From NCBI GenBank assembly GCA_017934975.1, contig JAGBIM010000008.1, forward strand, positions 1-64,000: a stretch of DNA of 64,000 bases, read 5' to 3'. Below, piece by piece: positions 47,916-57,808 of this stretch. A program made the translations under genes and the position numbers. The first letter of the stretch is position 1. Every line of letters starts with the position of its first letter. The notes below the pieces were generated by a model. The model was not told the DNA's origin. It did no database searches and saw only the letters and a program-made list of their open reading frames with translations. This DNA is from Clostridia bacterium. GTDB lineage: Bacteria; Bacillota; Clostridia; Oscillospirales; UBA644.

Positions 47916-50900
47916 ATGCCAAAAAGAACAGACATTAAGAAAATCCTCATCATCGGCTCCGGCCCCATCGTCATCGGTCAGGCCGCGGAATTCGACTACG
48001 CAGGAACCCAGGCCTGTCTGGCGTTGCGGGAAGAAGGCTACGAGGTCGTCCTCTGCAACTCCAACCCCGCCACCATTATGACCGATACCGTCATCGCGGA
48101 CAAGGTTTATATGGAACCCCTCACCCTGGAATACGTGGCCAAGATCATCCGCTACGAGCGTCCCGACGCCATCGTCCCCGGCATCGGCGGACAGACGGGG
48201 CTGAATCTTGCCATGCAGCTGGAAAAGAAAGGTATCCTGAAGGAATGCCGCGTACAGCTTCTGGGGACCTCCAGCGCCTCCATCGAACGGGCGGAGGATC
48301 GGGAACTGTTCAAGGAAATGTGCCAATCCATCGGGGAACCCGTCATTCCCTCGGAGATCACCTATTCCATTGACGAGGCCAAAGAAGCGGCCAAGCGCAT
48401 CGGATATCCCGTGGTGCTCCGTCCCGCCTTCACACTGGGCGGCACCGGCGGCGGCTTTGCCTACAACGAAGAGGAACTGATCGAAATCGGACTGAACGCC
48501 TTCAAGCTCTCCCCCGTCAATCAGGTTCTGGTGGAAAAATCCGTCAAGGGCTATAAAGAAATCGAATTCGAAGTTATGCGGGACTCCAACGACCACGCCA
48601 TCACCATCTGCGGCATGGAGAACATCGATCCCGTGGGCGTGCACACCGGGGACTCTCTGGTGGTCGCTCCCATCATGACCCTGAACGATCACGATCTGAA
48701 GATGCTCAACGATTCGGCCATCCGCATCATCAAAGAGCTGAAGATCGAAGGGGGATGCAACGTTCAGTTTGCCCTCAACCCCCATTCTTCCGAATATTAT
48801 CTCATCGAAGTCAACCCCCGCGTTTCCCGCTCCTCCGCCTTGGCCTCCAAGGCGTCGGGCTATCCCATCGCCCGCGTGACGGCGAAGATCGCCGTGGGCA
48901 TGGCGCTGGAAGACATCAAGATTGCCAACACCAACGCCGCATTCGAGCCTCAGCTGGACTACGTCATCGCAAAATTCCCCCGCTTCCCCTTCGATAAATT
49001 TGCCTCCGCCTCCAACACTTTGGGCACCCAGATGAAGGCAACGGGCGAAATCATGGGCATCGGCTCCAACCTGGAGGAATGTCTGCTGAAGGGCGTACGG
49101 TCTCTGGAAATCGGCGCAAACCATATTTATCTGTCCAAGTTCGACAACATGTCCGTGGACGAGCTTCTGGACTACATCTCCAAGTTCCGCTCCGACAACA
49201 TCTTCGCCATCGCCGAGCTGTTCTATCACGGCGTTTCCGTAGAAAAGGTCCACGAAATCACCCAAATCACCCCCTTCTTCCTGGAATCGGTCAAGAAGAT
49301 CATCGACATGGAAGAAACCCTGAGAAAGTCCAAGGACTTCGAAACCCTGAAGGCCGCCAAGGTCATGGGCTTCAGCGATAAATATATCGCAAAACTGTGG
49401 AACGTCACCGAACTGGACGTTTACAACATGCGCAAAGAAAACAACCTCTTCCCCGTCTTCAAGATGGTGGACACCTGCCACACGGGCGCCTATATCCCCT
49501 ACTTCTACTCCTCTTACACCGGCGAAAACGCTTCGGTGCTCACCGACCGTAAGAAGATCGTGGTACTGGGTGCAGGCCCCATCCGCATCGGCCAGGGGGT
49601 AGAATTCGACTACTCCACCGTCCACGCGGTGATGACCATCAAGAACGCAGGCTACGAAGCCATCATCATCAACAACAACCCCGAAACGGTCTCCACCGAC
49701 TACACCACCGCCGATAAGCTCTATTTCGAGCCTCTGACCCCCGAAGACGTGATGAACATCATCGAGTTTGAAAAGCCCGACGGCGTCATCGCATCCCTGG
49801 GCGGACAGACCGCCATCAATCTGGCTCAACCCCTCTTCGACCGTGGGGTGAAGATCATCGGCACCGACTGCGCCGCCATCGACAAGGCGGAAGACCGCAA
49901 CGCCTTTGAAAATCTTCTGAACGAACTGAACATTCCCCGTGCCAAGGGGCAGGCCGTCACCAAAATGGAAGACGGGATCAAGGCCGCCGCGGAGATCGGA
50001 TATCCCGTTCTGGTCCGTCCCTCCTTCGTCCTGGGCGGACGCGCCATGCAGATCGTGGCCAACGAAGAACAGCTGCGGCACTATCTGAAGACCGCCGTGG
50101 AAATCGACGAGGACAAGCCCGTACTGGTGGATAAATATATTGAAGGACGGGAAGTGGAAGTGGACGCCATCTGCGACGGACGGAACGTGTTCGTTCCCGG
50201 CATCATGGAACTGGTGGAACGCACGGGGGTTCACTCGGGCGACTCCATCTCGGTCTACCCCACCTTCTCCATCTCCGACAAGGTCAAGGGAATCATCCTG
50301 CAATACGCCAAGAAGCTGGGCCTGGGCATCGGTATCGTCGGTCTTTACAACATCCAGTTTATCGTAGATAAGGACGATAACGTCTTCATCATCGAAGTCA
50401 ACCCCCGCTCCTCCCGCACCGTGCCCTTCCTCTCCAAGTCCACGGGCTATTCCCTTGCGGACATTGCAACGGAGGTCATTCTGGGCAAATCCCTGAAGGA
50501 ACAGGGCATCTTCGATATCTATCCCGAAGAAAAGAACCGTTGGTACGTGAAGGCCCCCGTTTTCTCCTTCAACAAGCTCCACGGTCTGGACGCTTACCTC
50601 TCTCCCGAAATGAAATCCACGGGAGAAGCCATCGGCTACGACGATAAGCTGAACCGCGCCCTGTACAAAGCCCTGCAGGCATCGGGCATGCACCTGCAGA
50701 ATTACGGCACCGTCTTTGCCACCATCGCCGATCGGGATAAGGAAGAGGCTCTGCCCCTCATCCAACGGTTCTATAACCTGGGCTTCAACATCGAAGCCAC
50801 GGAGGGTACCGCAAACTTCCTGAAGAGCCACGGCATCCGCACCCACGTGCTGAAGAAGATCAGCGACGGAAGCGACGAAATTCCCGAAGCCCTGCGCCAG

Positions 50901-51089
50901 GGACACATCGCCTACGTGATCAACACCAAGGATCCCGGCTCCGACGGGGCCAACAACAACGACGGCGGTCAGATCCGCCGCATCGCCACGGAGCACAACG
51001 TCACCATCTTCACCGCTCTCGACACGGTCAAGGTTCTGCTGGACGTTCTCGAAGAAACCACGCTCTGCATTTCCACCATTGATGCCTGA
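47916..51089 (+). CDS. carB: Carbamoyl-phosphate synthase large subunit
   Basis: This 1057-residue protein has the two ATP-grasp halves (ALREEGYEVVLCNSNPATI first, then the second at about residue 545 with VLGAGPIRIGQGVEFDYS) and the C-terminal MGS-like regulatory domain. It uses ammonia from the CarA glutaminase, two ATP and bicarbonate to make carbamoyl phosphate. carA is not beside it, which is unusual in a pyr operon; it may lie elsewhere or the enzyme may use free ammonia. AAGGAGG precedes the ATG. Confidence 0.97.
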   Translation: MPKRTDIKKILIIGSGPIVIGQAAEFDYAGTQACLALREEGYEVVLCNSNPATIMTDTVIADKVYMEPLTLEYVAKIIRYERPDAIVPGIGGQTGLNLAMQLEKKGILKECRVQLLGTSSASIERAEDRELFKEMCQSIGEPVIPSEITYSIDEAKEAAKRIGYPVVLRPAFTLGGTGGGFAYNEEELIEIGLNAFKLSPVNQVLVEKSVKGYKEIEFEVMRDSNDHAITICGMENIDPVGVHTGDSLVVAPIMTLNDHDLKMLNDSAIRIIKELKIEGGCNVQFALNPHSSEYYLIEVNPRVSRSSALASKASGYPIARVTAKIAVGMALEDIKIANTNAAFEPQLDYVIAKFPRFPFDKFASASNTLGTQMKATGEIMGIGSNLEECLLKGVRSLEIGANHIYLSKFDNMSVDELLDYISKFRSDNIFAIAELFYHGVSVEKVHEITQITPFFLESVKKIIDMEETLRKSKDFETLKAAKVMGFSDKYIAKLWNVTELDVYNMRKENNLFPVFKMVDTCHTGAYIPYFYSSYTGENASVLTDRKKIVVLGAGPIRIGQGVEFDYSTVHAVMTIKNAGYEAIIINNNPETVSTDYTTADKLYFEPLTPEDVMNIIEFEKPDGVIASLGGQTAINLAQPLFDRGVKIIGTDCAAIDKAEDRNAFENLLNELNIPRAKGQAVTKMEDGIKAAAEIGYPVLVRPSFVLGGRAMQIVANEEQLRHYLKTAVEIDEDKPVLVDKYIEGREVEVDAICDGRNVFVPGIMELVERTGVHSGDSISVYPTFSISDKVKGIILQYAKKLGLGIGIVGLYNIQFIVDKDDNVFIIEVNPRSSRTVPFLSKSTGYSLADIATEVILGKSLKEQGIFDIYPEEKNRWYVKAPVFSFNKLHGLDAYLSPEMKSTGEAIGYDDKLNRALYKALQASGMHLQNYGTVFATIADRDKEEALPLIQRFYNLGFNIEATEGTANFLKSHGIRTHVLKKISDGSDEIPEALRQGHIAYVINTKDPGSDGANNNDGGQIRRIATEHNVTIFTALDTVKVLLDVLEETTLCISTIDA

Positions 51090-51097
51090 GGTAACCC

Positions 51098-51832
51098 ATG
51101 ATGATTCAATCGATTTTCACCGTTACGGAGAATATCCACCTGACCCGGGACGTCATGAAAATGACCCTGAAGGGGGATTGCTCCGCCATCACCGTCCCCG
51201 GACAGTTCGTGAACCTGAAGCTGGAGGGGCGCTATCTGCGCCGCCCCATTTCGGTTTGCGATCGGGAAGGAGATCTTTTGACCATTCTGTATAAAATCGT
51301 AGGCGGCGGCACGGAAGACATGAGCCGTATGCCCGTGGGCACCGAGATCGACCTTCTGACCGGTCTGGGCAACGGCTACGATCTGTCCAAAAGCGGCGAC
51401 CGTCCCCTTCTGGTGGGCGGCGGCGTCGGAGTTCCTCCCATGTATCTGCTGGCAAAAGAACTGATCAAGCAGGGGAAGTCCGTCACCGTTATTCTGGGCT
51501 TCAACACCGCTTCGGAGGTCTTCTACGAAGAAGAGTTCAAGGCCATCGGGTGCACCGTATTCGTCACCACCGTGGACGGATCGAAGGGCATCAAGGGCTT
51601 CGTCACCGACGCGTTGCAGGGCATCGACGCCACCTATTTCTACACCTGCGGTCCCGAACCCATGCTCAAAGCGCTGTATAACAAGACCGAAATTTCCGGT
51701 CAGTTCAGCTTTGAAGAACGGATGGGCTGCGGATTCGGCGCCTGCATGGGCTGCTCCTGCAAGACCAAGTACGGCAACAAGCGCATCTGTAAAGACGGCC
51801 CCGTACTGGAAAAGGAGGAGATCATATGGTAA
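51098..51832 (+). CDS. pyrK: Dihydroorotate dehydrogenase electron transfer subunit
   Basis: This 244-residue protein has a ferredoxin-reductase fold: R-R-P-I-S-V-C-D (FAD-binding), VGGGVGVPPMYLLAKEL (NAD-binding), and a C-terminal 2Fe-2S site with MGCGFGACMGCSC and a later Cys. It passes electrons from the PyrD FMN to NAD+. The start follows TGAGG; ATG 51098 and 51101 are both possible. It overlaps pyrD by 7 bases. Confidence 0.95.
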   Translation: MMIQSIFTVTENIHLTRDVMKMTLKGDCSAITVPGQFVNLKLEGRYLRRPISVCDREGDLLTILYKIVGGGTEDMSRMPVGTEIDLLTGLGNGYDLSKSGDRPLLVGGGVGVPPMYLLAKELIKQGKSVTVILGFNTASEVFYEEEFKAIGCTVFVTTVDGSKGIKGFVTDALQGIDATYFYTCGPEPMLKALYNKTEISGQFSFEERMGCGFGACMGCSCKTKYGNKRICKDGPVLEKEEIIW

Positions 51833-52734
51833 ATACGAAAGTCACCCTCTGCGGCATTGAGCTGGACAACCCCATCATCCCTGCCAGCGGAACCTTTGGC
51901 TTCGGTTACGAATTTGCCGAACTGTACGACATCAATCTTTTGGGCACCTTCTCCTTCAAGGGAACCACGCTGGAACCCCGTTTCGGAAACCCCACCCCCC
52001 GCATTGCGGAATGCACCGCGGGGATGATCAACGCAGTGGGTCTGCAGAATCCCGGGGTAGATAAAGTCATTTCCGAAGAACTGCCCAAGCTTGCAAAATG
52101 CTTTCACAAGCCCGTCATGGCCAACGTCAGCGGATTTTCCGTCCCCGACTACGCCACCACCTGCGAAAAACTGGACAAGTGCGATCAGGTGGGCTGGCTG
52201 GAGGTCAACGTCTCCTGCCCCAACGTGCACGGAGGCGGCATGTCCTTCGGGACCTCTCCCGAAGCGGCGGCGGAAGTGACCCGTGCCGTCAAGGCCGTCA
52301 CCACGAAGCCCGTCATCATCAAACTTTCCCCCAACGTGACCGACATCGTCTCCATCGCCAAGGCCTGCGAAGATGCGGGCGCGGACGGCATCAGCTTGAT
52401 CAACACTCTGTTGGGCATGCGCATTGATCTGAAGACGAAAAAGCCCGTTATTGCCAATAAAATGGGCGGATTTTCCGGCTCCGCCATCTTCCCCGTTGCG
52501 GTTCGCATGGTCTATCAGGTGGCCCACGCCGTCAACATCCCCGTAGTGGGCATGGGCGGAGTCACCACCGCGGAAGACGCGCTGGAAATGATGCTGGCAG
52601 GGGCTACCGCCGTTCAGGTGGGCGCCGCCAATCTGGTGGAACCCTACGCCTGCAAAAACATCATCGAAGATCTGCCCCGCGTCATGGCAAAATACGGCGT
52701 CAGCAATCTGAACGAGATCATCGGAAAGGCGTGA
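51826..52734 (+). CDS. pyrD: Dihydroorotate dehydrogenase, class 1B catalytic subunit
   Basis: This 302-residue FMN TIM barrel has NPIIPASGTFGFGYE, the active-site Cys in VNVSCPNVHGGGMSFGT, as in class 1B (NAD-linked) enzymes, and VVGMGGVTTAEDALEMMLAG for FMN phosphate. It forms a complex with PyrK. GGAGG lies in the end of pyrK. The reaction oxidises dihydroorotate to orotate. Confidence 0.96.
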   Translation: MVNTKVTLCGIELDNPIIPASGTFGFGYEFAELYDINLLGTFSFKGTTLEPRFGNPTPRIAECTAGMINAVGLQNPGVDKVISEELPKLAKCFHKPVMANVSGFSVPDYATTCEKLDKCDQVGWLEVNVSCPNVHGGGMSFGTSPEAAAEVTRAVKAVTTKPVIIKLSPNVTDIVSIAKACEDAGADGISLINTLLGMRIDLKTKKPVIANKMGGFSGSAIFPVAVRMVYQVAHAVNIPVVGMGGVTTAEDALEMMLAGATAVQVGAANLVEPYACKNIIEDLPRVMAKYGVSNLNEIIGKA

Positions 52735-52738
52735 GAAT

Positions 52739-53536
52739 ATGATTTTCAAAACCGTTCAACTCCGTCCCGAGGACGAAAAGATCACCCTGGATGCCTACGT
52801 TGCCGATCCCTACAAAACCTACAAACGCAAGGCCATTCTGGTCATCCCCGGAGGGGGCTACGGCGGCATTTGTTCCGATCGGGAGGGCGAGCCCATTGCG
52901 TTGGCCTTCCTGCCCTACGGATACAACGCCTTCGTGCTGAAATATTCCGTAGGTCGCAAGCGCCCCTTCCCCGCCCAGCTGATTGAGGCGGCTCTGGCGA
53001 TCAAGCACATCAAGGACCATGCGGAAGAATACGCCATCGACCCCGAAGAGATTTTCGTCGTCGGCTTTTCCGCAGGAGGACACCTGACCGCCAGCTGCGG
53101 CATTCTCTGGAAGCATCCCGCCGTTTACGAAGCGGTGGATATGCCCTACGGCTACAACAAACCAAAGGGAATTATGCCCATCTATCCCGTTATCAACGAT
53201 CATTTGGGCTCTTTCAAAAACCTGTGGTGCACCGACACTCCCACGCAAGAACAGCTGGATCAGACCACGCTGGATCGCCACGTGGATTCGGACAGCGCCC
53301 CCGCCTTCATCCTGCACACCACCACCGACGAGATCGTCCCTGTGAAAAACGCGCTGGATCTGGCAGGCGCTTACGCAAAAGCGGGCGTGCCCTTTGAGAT
53401 GCATATCTACCCCGAAGGCCCCCACGGCATGGCTTTGGCCAACGAAATCACCGCCTGGGACGGGAATCCCGCTTACATCAACCCCGAAATCGCCAAGTGG
53501 ATCGGCATGGCCGCCGCTTGGGCGAACAATCTGTAA
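52739..53536 (+). CDS. Alpha/beta hydrolase (esterase/lipase-like) inside the pyr operon
   Basis: This 265-residue hydrolase has V-I-P-G-G-G-Y-G (oxyanion), the nucleophile Ser in FVVGFSAGGHL and a His in GPHGMAL near the C-terminus; the Asp of T-T-D-E-I-V-P-V completes the triad. The pattern resembles acetyl-xylan-esterase or carboxylesterase-type enzymes. It sits between pyrD (4-base gap) and pyrF, and no member of pyrimidine biosynthesis needs such an enzyme. The ribosome binding site is weak (GAAAGG), so it probably depends on coupling. It might hydrolyse a side product, or be a passenger in the operon. Confidence 0.85.
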   Translation: MIFKTVQLRPEDEKITLDAYVADPYKTYKRKAILVIPGGGYGGICSDREGEPIALAFLPYGYNAFVLKYSVGRKRPFPAQLIEAALAIKHIKDHAEEYAIDPEEIFVVGFSAGGHLTASCGILWKHPAVYEAVDMPYGYNKPKGIMPIYPVINDHLGSFKNLWCTDTPTQEQLDQTTLDRHVDSDSAPAFILHTTTDEIVPVKNALDLAGAYAKAGVPFEMHIYPEGPHGMALANEITAWDGNPAYINPEIAKWIGMAAAWANNL

Positions 53537-53560
53537 TAACACTGCAAAAGGAGATATATC

Positions 53561-54259
53561 ATGGGAAAAGACGTCATCATTGCCTGTGACTTTGACAGCG
53601 CAGAAAAAACCTTTGCATTTTTGGACAAATTCACGGGACGCAAGCCCTTCGTGAAGATCGGCATGGAGCTTTATTATGCCGAGGGCCCCTCCATCGTCCG
53701 CGAAATCAAGAAACGGGGACACAAAATCTTTTTGGATCTGAAGCTGCACGACATTCCCAACACGGTGAAAAAGTCCATGGCAGTTCTCTCCCGTCTGGAC
53801 GTGGACATGACCAACCTCCACGCCGCAGGCACCTGCCGCATGATGGAAGCCGCCATTGAGGGACTGACCCGTCCCGACGGCACCCGTCCCATGCTCATCG
53901 CCGTTACCCAGCTGACCTCCACCGATCAGGAAAGCATGGAAAAGGATCTCTGGATCGAAAAGCCCATTGCCGAAGTGGTGATGCATTACGCCCACAACGC
54001 CAAGGTTGCAGGGCTGGACGGCGTGGTCTGCTCTCCCCTGGAAGCGGGCAAGGTTCACGACACCTGCGGTAAGGATTTCGTCACCGTCACGCCCGGCGTC
54101 CGCTTTGCCGACGGGGATATCGGAGACCAGAAGCGGGTCATGACCCCCGCCCAGGCCAAAGAGATCGGCTCGGACTACATCGTAGTGGGCCGTCCCATCA
54201 CCGCCGCCGAAGATCCCGTGGCCGCTTACGAGCGTTGCGTTAAGGAATTCTGCGATTAA
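53561..54259 (+). CDS. pyrF: Orotidine 5'-phosphate decarboxylase
   Basis: This 232-residue TIM-barrel enzyme has [13 protein letters not shown] with the catalytic Lys-Asp pair of the D-x-K-x-x-D element, and [12 protein letters not shown] for phosphate. It converts OMP to UMP. AAAGGAG precedes the ATG at 53561. Confidence 0.97.
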   Translation: MGKDVIIACDFDSAEKTFAFLDKFTGRKPFVKIGMELYYAEGPSIVREIKKRGHKIFLDLKLHDIPNTVKKSMAVLSRLDVDMTNLHAAGTCRMMEAAIEGLTRPDGTRPMLIAVTQLTSTDQESMEKDLWIEKPIAEVVMHYAHNAKVAGLDGVVCSPLEAGKVHDTCGKDFVTVTPGVRFADGDIGDQKRVMTPAQAKEIGSDYIVVGRPITAAEDPVAAYERCVKEFCD

Positions 54260-54273
54260 AAGGAGATACGAAA

Positions 54274-54930
54274 ATGGAAGCTTACAAGAGAGAATTTATT
54301 GAATTCCTGCAAAGTGCAGGCGTATTGAAGTTCGGCGATTTCACCGCCAAATCCGGCCGCAAGATCCCCTATTTCGTCAATGCGGGGATGATCAAGACCG
54401 GCGACCAGATCACCAAAATGGGCGAATTCTACGCAAAAGCCTACTTCGACAAGCTGGGAAAGAAGCAGTCGGTCCTCTACGGACCCGCCTATAAGGGAAT
54501 TCCTCTGTCCATCTCCGCCGCCGTCGCCCTTTCCAAAAACGGGCTGGACGTACCCTTCTTCTTCAACCGCAAGGAAGTGAAGGATCACGGCGAAGGGGGC
54601 ACCTTCGTGGGCTACGTACCCCAGACAGGGGAAGAAATCGTCATCATTGAAGACGTGATCACCGCAGGCACCGCCATCCGCGAAAGCATGGAAATCCTGA
54701 AGAATCTGGAAAACACCAAGGTTATCGCCACCTTCATTATGGTAGACCGCAAGGAAAAAGGCCAGACCGACAAGGGCGCCATGCAGGAAATCGAAGAGCA
54801 GTTCGGCTTCCCCGTCTACTCCGTGGTGGACGTGTATGATATCATCGAATATCTGGAAGAAGATCCCGCCAACGAAGAAAACGTCACCCGCATCAAGAAT
54901 TATCTTGCAGTGAACGGAGCGAAGGCATGA
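54274..54930 (+). CDS. pyrE: Orotate phosphoribosyltransferase
   Basis: This 218-residue enzyme has the PRPP-binding motif [16 protein letters not shown] and the N-terminal [17 protein letters not shown] segment (here [12 protein letters not shown]). It makes OMP from orotate and PRPP. AAAGGAG is upstream; the stop overlaps pyrB by 4 bases. Confidence 0.97.
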   Translation: MEAYKREFIEFLQSAGVLKFGDFTAKSGRKIPYFVNAGMIKTGDQITKMGEFYAKAYFDKLGKKQSVLYGPAYKGIPLSISAAVALSKNGLDVPFFFNRKEVKDHGEGGTFVGYVPQTGEEIVIIEDVITAGTAIRESMEILKNLENTKVIATFIMVDRKEKGQTDKGAMQEIEEQFGFPVYSVVDVYDIIEYLEEDPANEENVTRIKNYLAVNGAKA

Positions 54931-55844
54931 AACGGAGCCTGATTGATATCCTCGACCTCTCCCCTGCGGAGATTGACGAACTGATCGCCACCGCCAACGA
55001 TATTATCGCAAATCCCGCCAAATACGCGGAAAAATGCCGGGGCAAAAAGCTCGCCACCCTCTTTTTCGAGCCCTCCACCCGTACCCGGCTCTCCTTTGAG
55101 GCGGCCATGTACGAGCTGGGCGGAAACGTGCTTGGCTTCTCCGAAGCCCAGTCCTCCTCTGCCGCCAAGGGGGAAAGCGTCTCCGACACGGCCAAGACCG
55201 TCAGCTGCTACGCGGACATCATCGCCATGCGGCACCCCAAGGAAGGGGCTCCCTTCGTGGCGTCCCGCGCGGCATCCATCCCCGTCATCAACGCAGGCGA
55301 CGGCGGCCACAACCACCCCACCCAGACCCTCACGGACCTTTTGACCATCTCTCGGGAAAAGGGCCGCATCGACGGGCTGACCGTGGGCTTCTGCGGAGAC
55401 CTGAAATTCGGCCGCACGGTCCATTCCCTCATCGGGGCTCTGTCCCGTTATAAGAACGTGAAAATCGTCCTCATCTCCCCCACGGAGCTGAAGGTGCCCG
55501 AATACGTGTTGCAGGAAGTGTTGGAAAAGAACGGCATTGATTTTGAGCAGACCACCGATCTGCAAAAAGCCCTCCCCAATCTGGACATTCTGTACATGAC
55601 CCGCGTACAACGGGAACGCTTCTTCAACGAGGAAGATTATCTGCGGCTGAAGGACAGTTATATCCTCACCCCCGCCAAGCTGAAAAACGCCAAGCAGGAT
55701 CTGTGCATTATGCACCCCCTGCCCCGGGTCAACGAAATTTCCGTGGAGATCGACGACGATCCCCGCGCCTGCTATTTCAAGCAGGTTCTCTACGGAAAAT
55801 ACGTCCGTATGGCTTTGATTATGAAACTGTTGGAGGTGGAATAA
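54927..55844 (+). CDS. pyrB: Aspartate carbamoyltransferase catalytic chain
   Basis: This 305-residue chain has the carbamoyl-phosphate loop [13 protein letters not shown], the HPTQTL motif in N-H-P-T-Q-T-L-T-D, and H-P-L-P-R. It catalyses the first committed step, carbamoyl-aspartate formation. The ATG overlaps pyrE (ATGA). It is followed by its regulatory chain PyrI. Confidence 0.97.
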   Translation: MKRSLIDILDLSPAEIDELIATANDIIANPAKYAEKCRGKKLATLFFEPSTRTRLSFEAAMYELGGNVLGFSEAQSSSAAKGESVSDTAKTVSCYADIIAMRHPKEGAPFVASRAASIPVINAGDGGHNHPTQTLTDLLTISREKGRIDGLTVGFCGDLKFGRTVHSLIGALSRYKNVKIVLISPTELKVPEYVLQEVLEKNGIDFEQTTDLQKALPNLDILYMTRVQRERFFNEEDYLRLKDSYILTPAKLKNAKQDLCIMHPLPRVNEISVEIDDDPRACYFKQVLYGKYVRMALIMKLLEVE

Positions 55845-55845
55845 G

Positions 55846-56265
55846 ATGCATATTGACTCCATTCGCAACGGCCTTGTCATCGACCACATTTCCGCAGGCA
55901 AGGGCATGAAAATCTACGAACTTCTGGGTTTGGGCGCGCTGGATTGCACCGTTGCCATCATCAAAAATTCCAGCAGCCGCAAAATGGGCAAAAAGGACAT
56001 CATCAAGATCGACGCGGAAATCGACGTGGATATTGATATCCTGGGCTACGTGGACCCCGGCATCACCGTCAACGTGATCAAAAACGGCGAACTGGTGGAA
56101 AAGAAGGCCGTTACGTTGCCCGAAACCCTCACAAACGTGATCCAATGCAAGAACCCCCGCTGCATCACCTCCACCGAACAGGAGCTGAAGCACGTATTCA
56201 AACTCACCGATCGGGAAAACCGCGTCTACCGCTGCCTCTACTGCGAAACCAAGGCAACGGAGTAA
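55846..56265 (+). CDS. pyrI: Aspartate carbamoyltransferase regulatory chain
   Basis: This 139-residue chain carries an N-terminal effector domain and a C-terminal zinc domain with C-K-N-P-R-C and C-L-Y-C, the four ligands of the E. coli chain. It binds nucleotides and modulates PyrB. The start lies 1 base after the pyrB stop. Its presence predicts allosteric control of this pathway. Confidence 0.95.
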   Translation: MHIDSIRNGLVIDHISAGKGMKIYELLGLGALDCTVAIIKNSSSRKMGKKDIIKIDAEIDVDIDILGYVDPGITVNVIKNGELVEKKAVTLPETLTNVIQCKNPRCITSTEQELKHVFKLTDRENRVYRCLYCETKATE

Positions 56266-56280
56266 GGACGAAGGTGCCGA

Positions 56281-56318
56281 TTCTTTTCTTTCTTTTCCGA
56301 AGAAAAGAAAGAAAAGAA
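56281..56318. repeat. Perfect 17-bp polypyrimidine/polypurine hairpin
   Basis: TTCTTTTCTTTCTTTTC and its exact complement enclose the loop CGAA just after the pyr operon. One arm is all pyrimidine and the other all purine. It could be a structured 3' end or a processing site. Confidence 0.7.
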
Positions 56319-56338
56319 CCCAAAGAAAGAAAAGCAAA

Positions 56339-56371
56339 TCCGCCGCAATTTCTTGCGGCGGAAAACTTTTT
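56339..56371. terminator. Terminator between the pyr operon and the FN3 gene
   Basis: The ten-pair stem TCCGCCGCAA / TTGCGGCGGA with loop TTTC is followed by AAACTTTTT. The convergent layout suggests that both genes use it. Confidence 0.85.
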
Positions 56372-56379
56372 ATCTGCAA

Positions 56380-57732
56380 TTATTCTTGAGGCTTATTCTT
56401 CTTTTTCAGAATCAGAAAAGCCGTGGCACCAAGGAGCAGTGTCACCCCTGCGGCAATCAGGACGTATGCCAAAACGCTTCCGTCGGGGGAAGAATCTCCT
56501 TCCGTCGTGATGAAAATGTCAGAAGGTGCGTCGACGGTAACTCCCTCTTCCGTTTGATCCGTGTCCGAAAGAATGTCGGAGGGAAGGGCGGGATCGGTAG
56601 CCGGATCGGTAGACGCATCCGTAACGGGCAGATCCGTCGGATCCGTCGCCGTTGCATCCTCGGAAGAATCGGTCACGGGATCGTATTTGTTTCGGGTACG
56701 GACCAAAATTTCAGTACTCTTTGCACTTTCCCTCCCGCAAACCGAATGATACGACGTTGCCGCCACCTCATATATCGTATCCGCCTCCAGACCCGTAAGG
56801 GTATATTTCGTACCACTGATCAGCTCCTCGTTGACCTTTACCCCGTTTACGTACACGTTGTATCCGTCCCCGTGTATCTGATCGGACCAACAAAGCGTAA
56901 ATCCATCCACCGCTGTCTTTTCGATCCGAATCGACGGAGGATTAAGAACGTAGTACAAGCACGGATTCTCGGACGGTATCTCCTTGTCACTGCGCAACGT
57001 CACAACGGGCAAAGAAACAAAGGTTGTGCCTTTACTTTTGCAGGCCGTTCCGGGCGTGTTTGCAACCACAAGACGGATCGAATCCCCCTCCTGCACGTCG
57101 AAGAATTCTACCGAAACCTGCATAGGATCGTCTCCATCATATCGATCGGAGGTCATTTTGGCTTGCTCTTCGGTTTCGGGCCAGATGCGGGTATCGTTCC
57201 GATAAACGTAAACGGAGGTTCCTCCATCGGAATTATCGGAGGTATTCGCGCGACCGTATGGATAGAGGGACGCTTGCAAGGAAAGGTGTCCGCCTGCGGG
57301 AACCCGATAGGTGATCACGGGGGCCGCCTCTTCTCCGGGAAGGAGTTGTTTCCCGTAGGTGCAGATTAAACACGTCTCCTCGCCCTCCGCAATCTCGAAG
57401 GGATACTCTGCATAGGGGGCGTAACAGGTCGCCCATCCGGAAACAGCTCCCAAGTCCCACAGAGAACGGTTGAAATACGCCCCCATGGGCTTGAACTCTC
57501 CGGTTTCGGTATTATACCATTCGTAGAGCCACATTTTGTCCTCGCCAAAAGAAGGCTCCTCCGTCAAGCTGTAATTCTCATCCACGGCGTGGGTACCGTA
57601 TTCTCCTTTGCGAAGCGTATGCGTAAAGTCATACGTTTCCTCCCAGGTCGGGATTATCCCACATGCGGCCGCAGGAAGGGCAAGATTGACCGCAAACAAA
57701 AACAGTACGGTCCAAAGAATCATTTTTTTCAT
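56380..57732 (-). CDS. Exported FN3-domain protein with Asp/Thr/Ser stalk and C-terminal anchor
   Basis: This 450-residue protein starts with a signal peptide (MKKMILWTVLFLFAVNL, cleavage near A-A-A-C-G). A beta-rich domain follows, then an FN3 module (about residues 260-345, with G-D-G-Y-N-V-Y-V-N-G and L-E-A-D-T-I-Y-E-V). A TDPTD/TDAST stalk comes next, then a C-terminal membrane helix (VLAYVLIAAGVTLLLGATAFLIL) and KKKNKPQE. It resembles the 7219 product in build. It is not an LPXTG protein. ATG 57732 follows AAAGGAG; the frame extends 35 codons upstream. Confidence 0.82.
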   Translation of the reverse strand: MKKMILWTVLFLFAVNLALPAAACGIIPTWEETYDFTHTLRKGEYGTHAVDENYSLTEEPSFGEDKMWLYEWYNTETGEFKPMGAYFNRSLWDLGAVSGWATCYAPYAEYPFEIAEGEETCLICTYGKQLLPGEEAAPVITYRVPAGGHLSLQASLYPYGRANTSDNSDGGTSVYVYRNDTRIWPETEEQAKMTSDRYDGDDPMQVSVEFFDVQEGDSIRLVVANTPGTACKSKGTTFVSLPVVTLRSDKEIPSENPCLYYVLNPPSIRIEKTAVDGFTLCWSDQIHGDGYNVYVNGVKVNEELISGTKYTLTGLEADTIYEVAATSYHSVCGRESAKSTEILVRTRNKYDPVTDSSEDATATDPTDLPVTDASTDPATDPALPSDILSDTDQTEEGVTVDAPSDIFITTEGDSSPDGSVLAYVLIAAGVTLLLGATAFLILKKKNKPQE

Positions 57733-57808
57733 GGCATTGTCTCCTTTCCGGGTTATCCTTTGGAAAAAGCAGGCATTGTCAGAAGTTTGAGTCACTCCTT
57801 CTGATTTT

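Noticed and set aside
47661..50996. A minus-strand open frame of about 1100 codons opposite carB
   Set aside because: It is a mirror of the high-GC codon bias of carB. It has no sensible protein features and carB itself is unambiguous.
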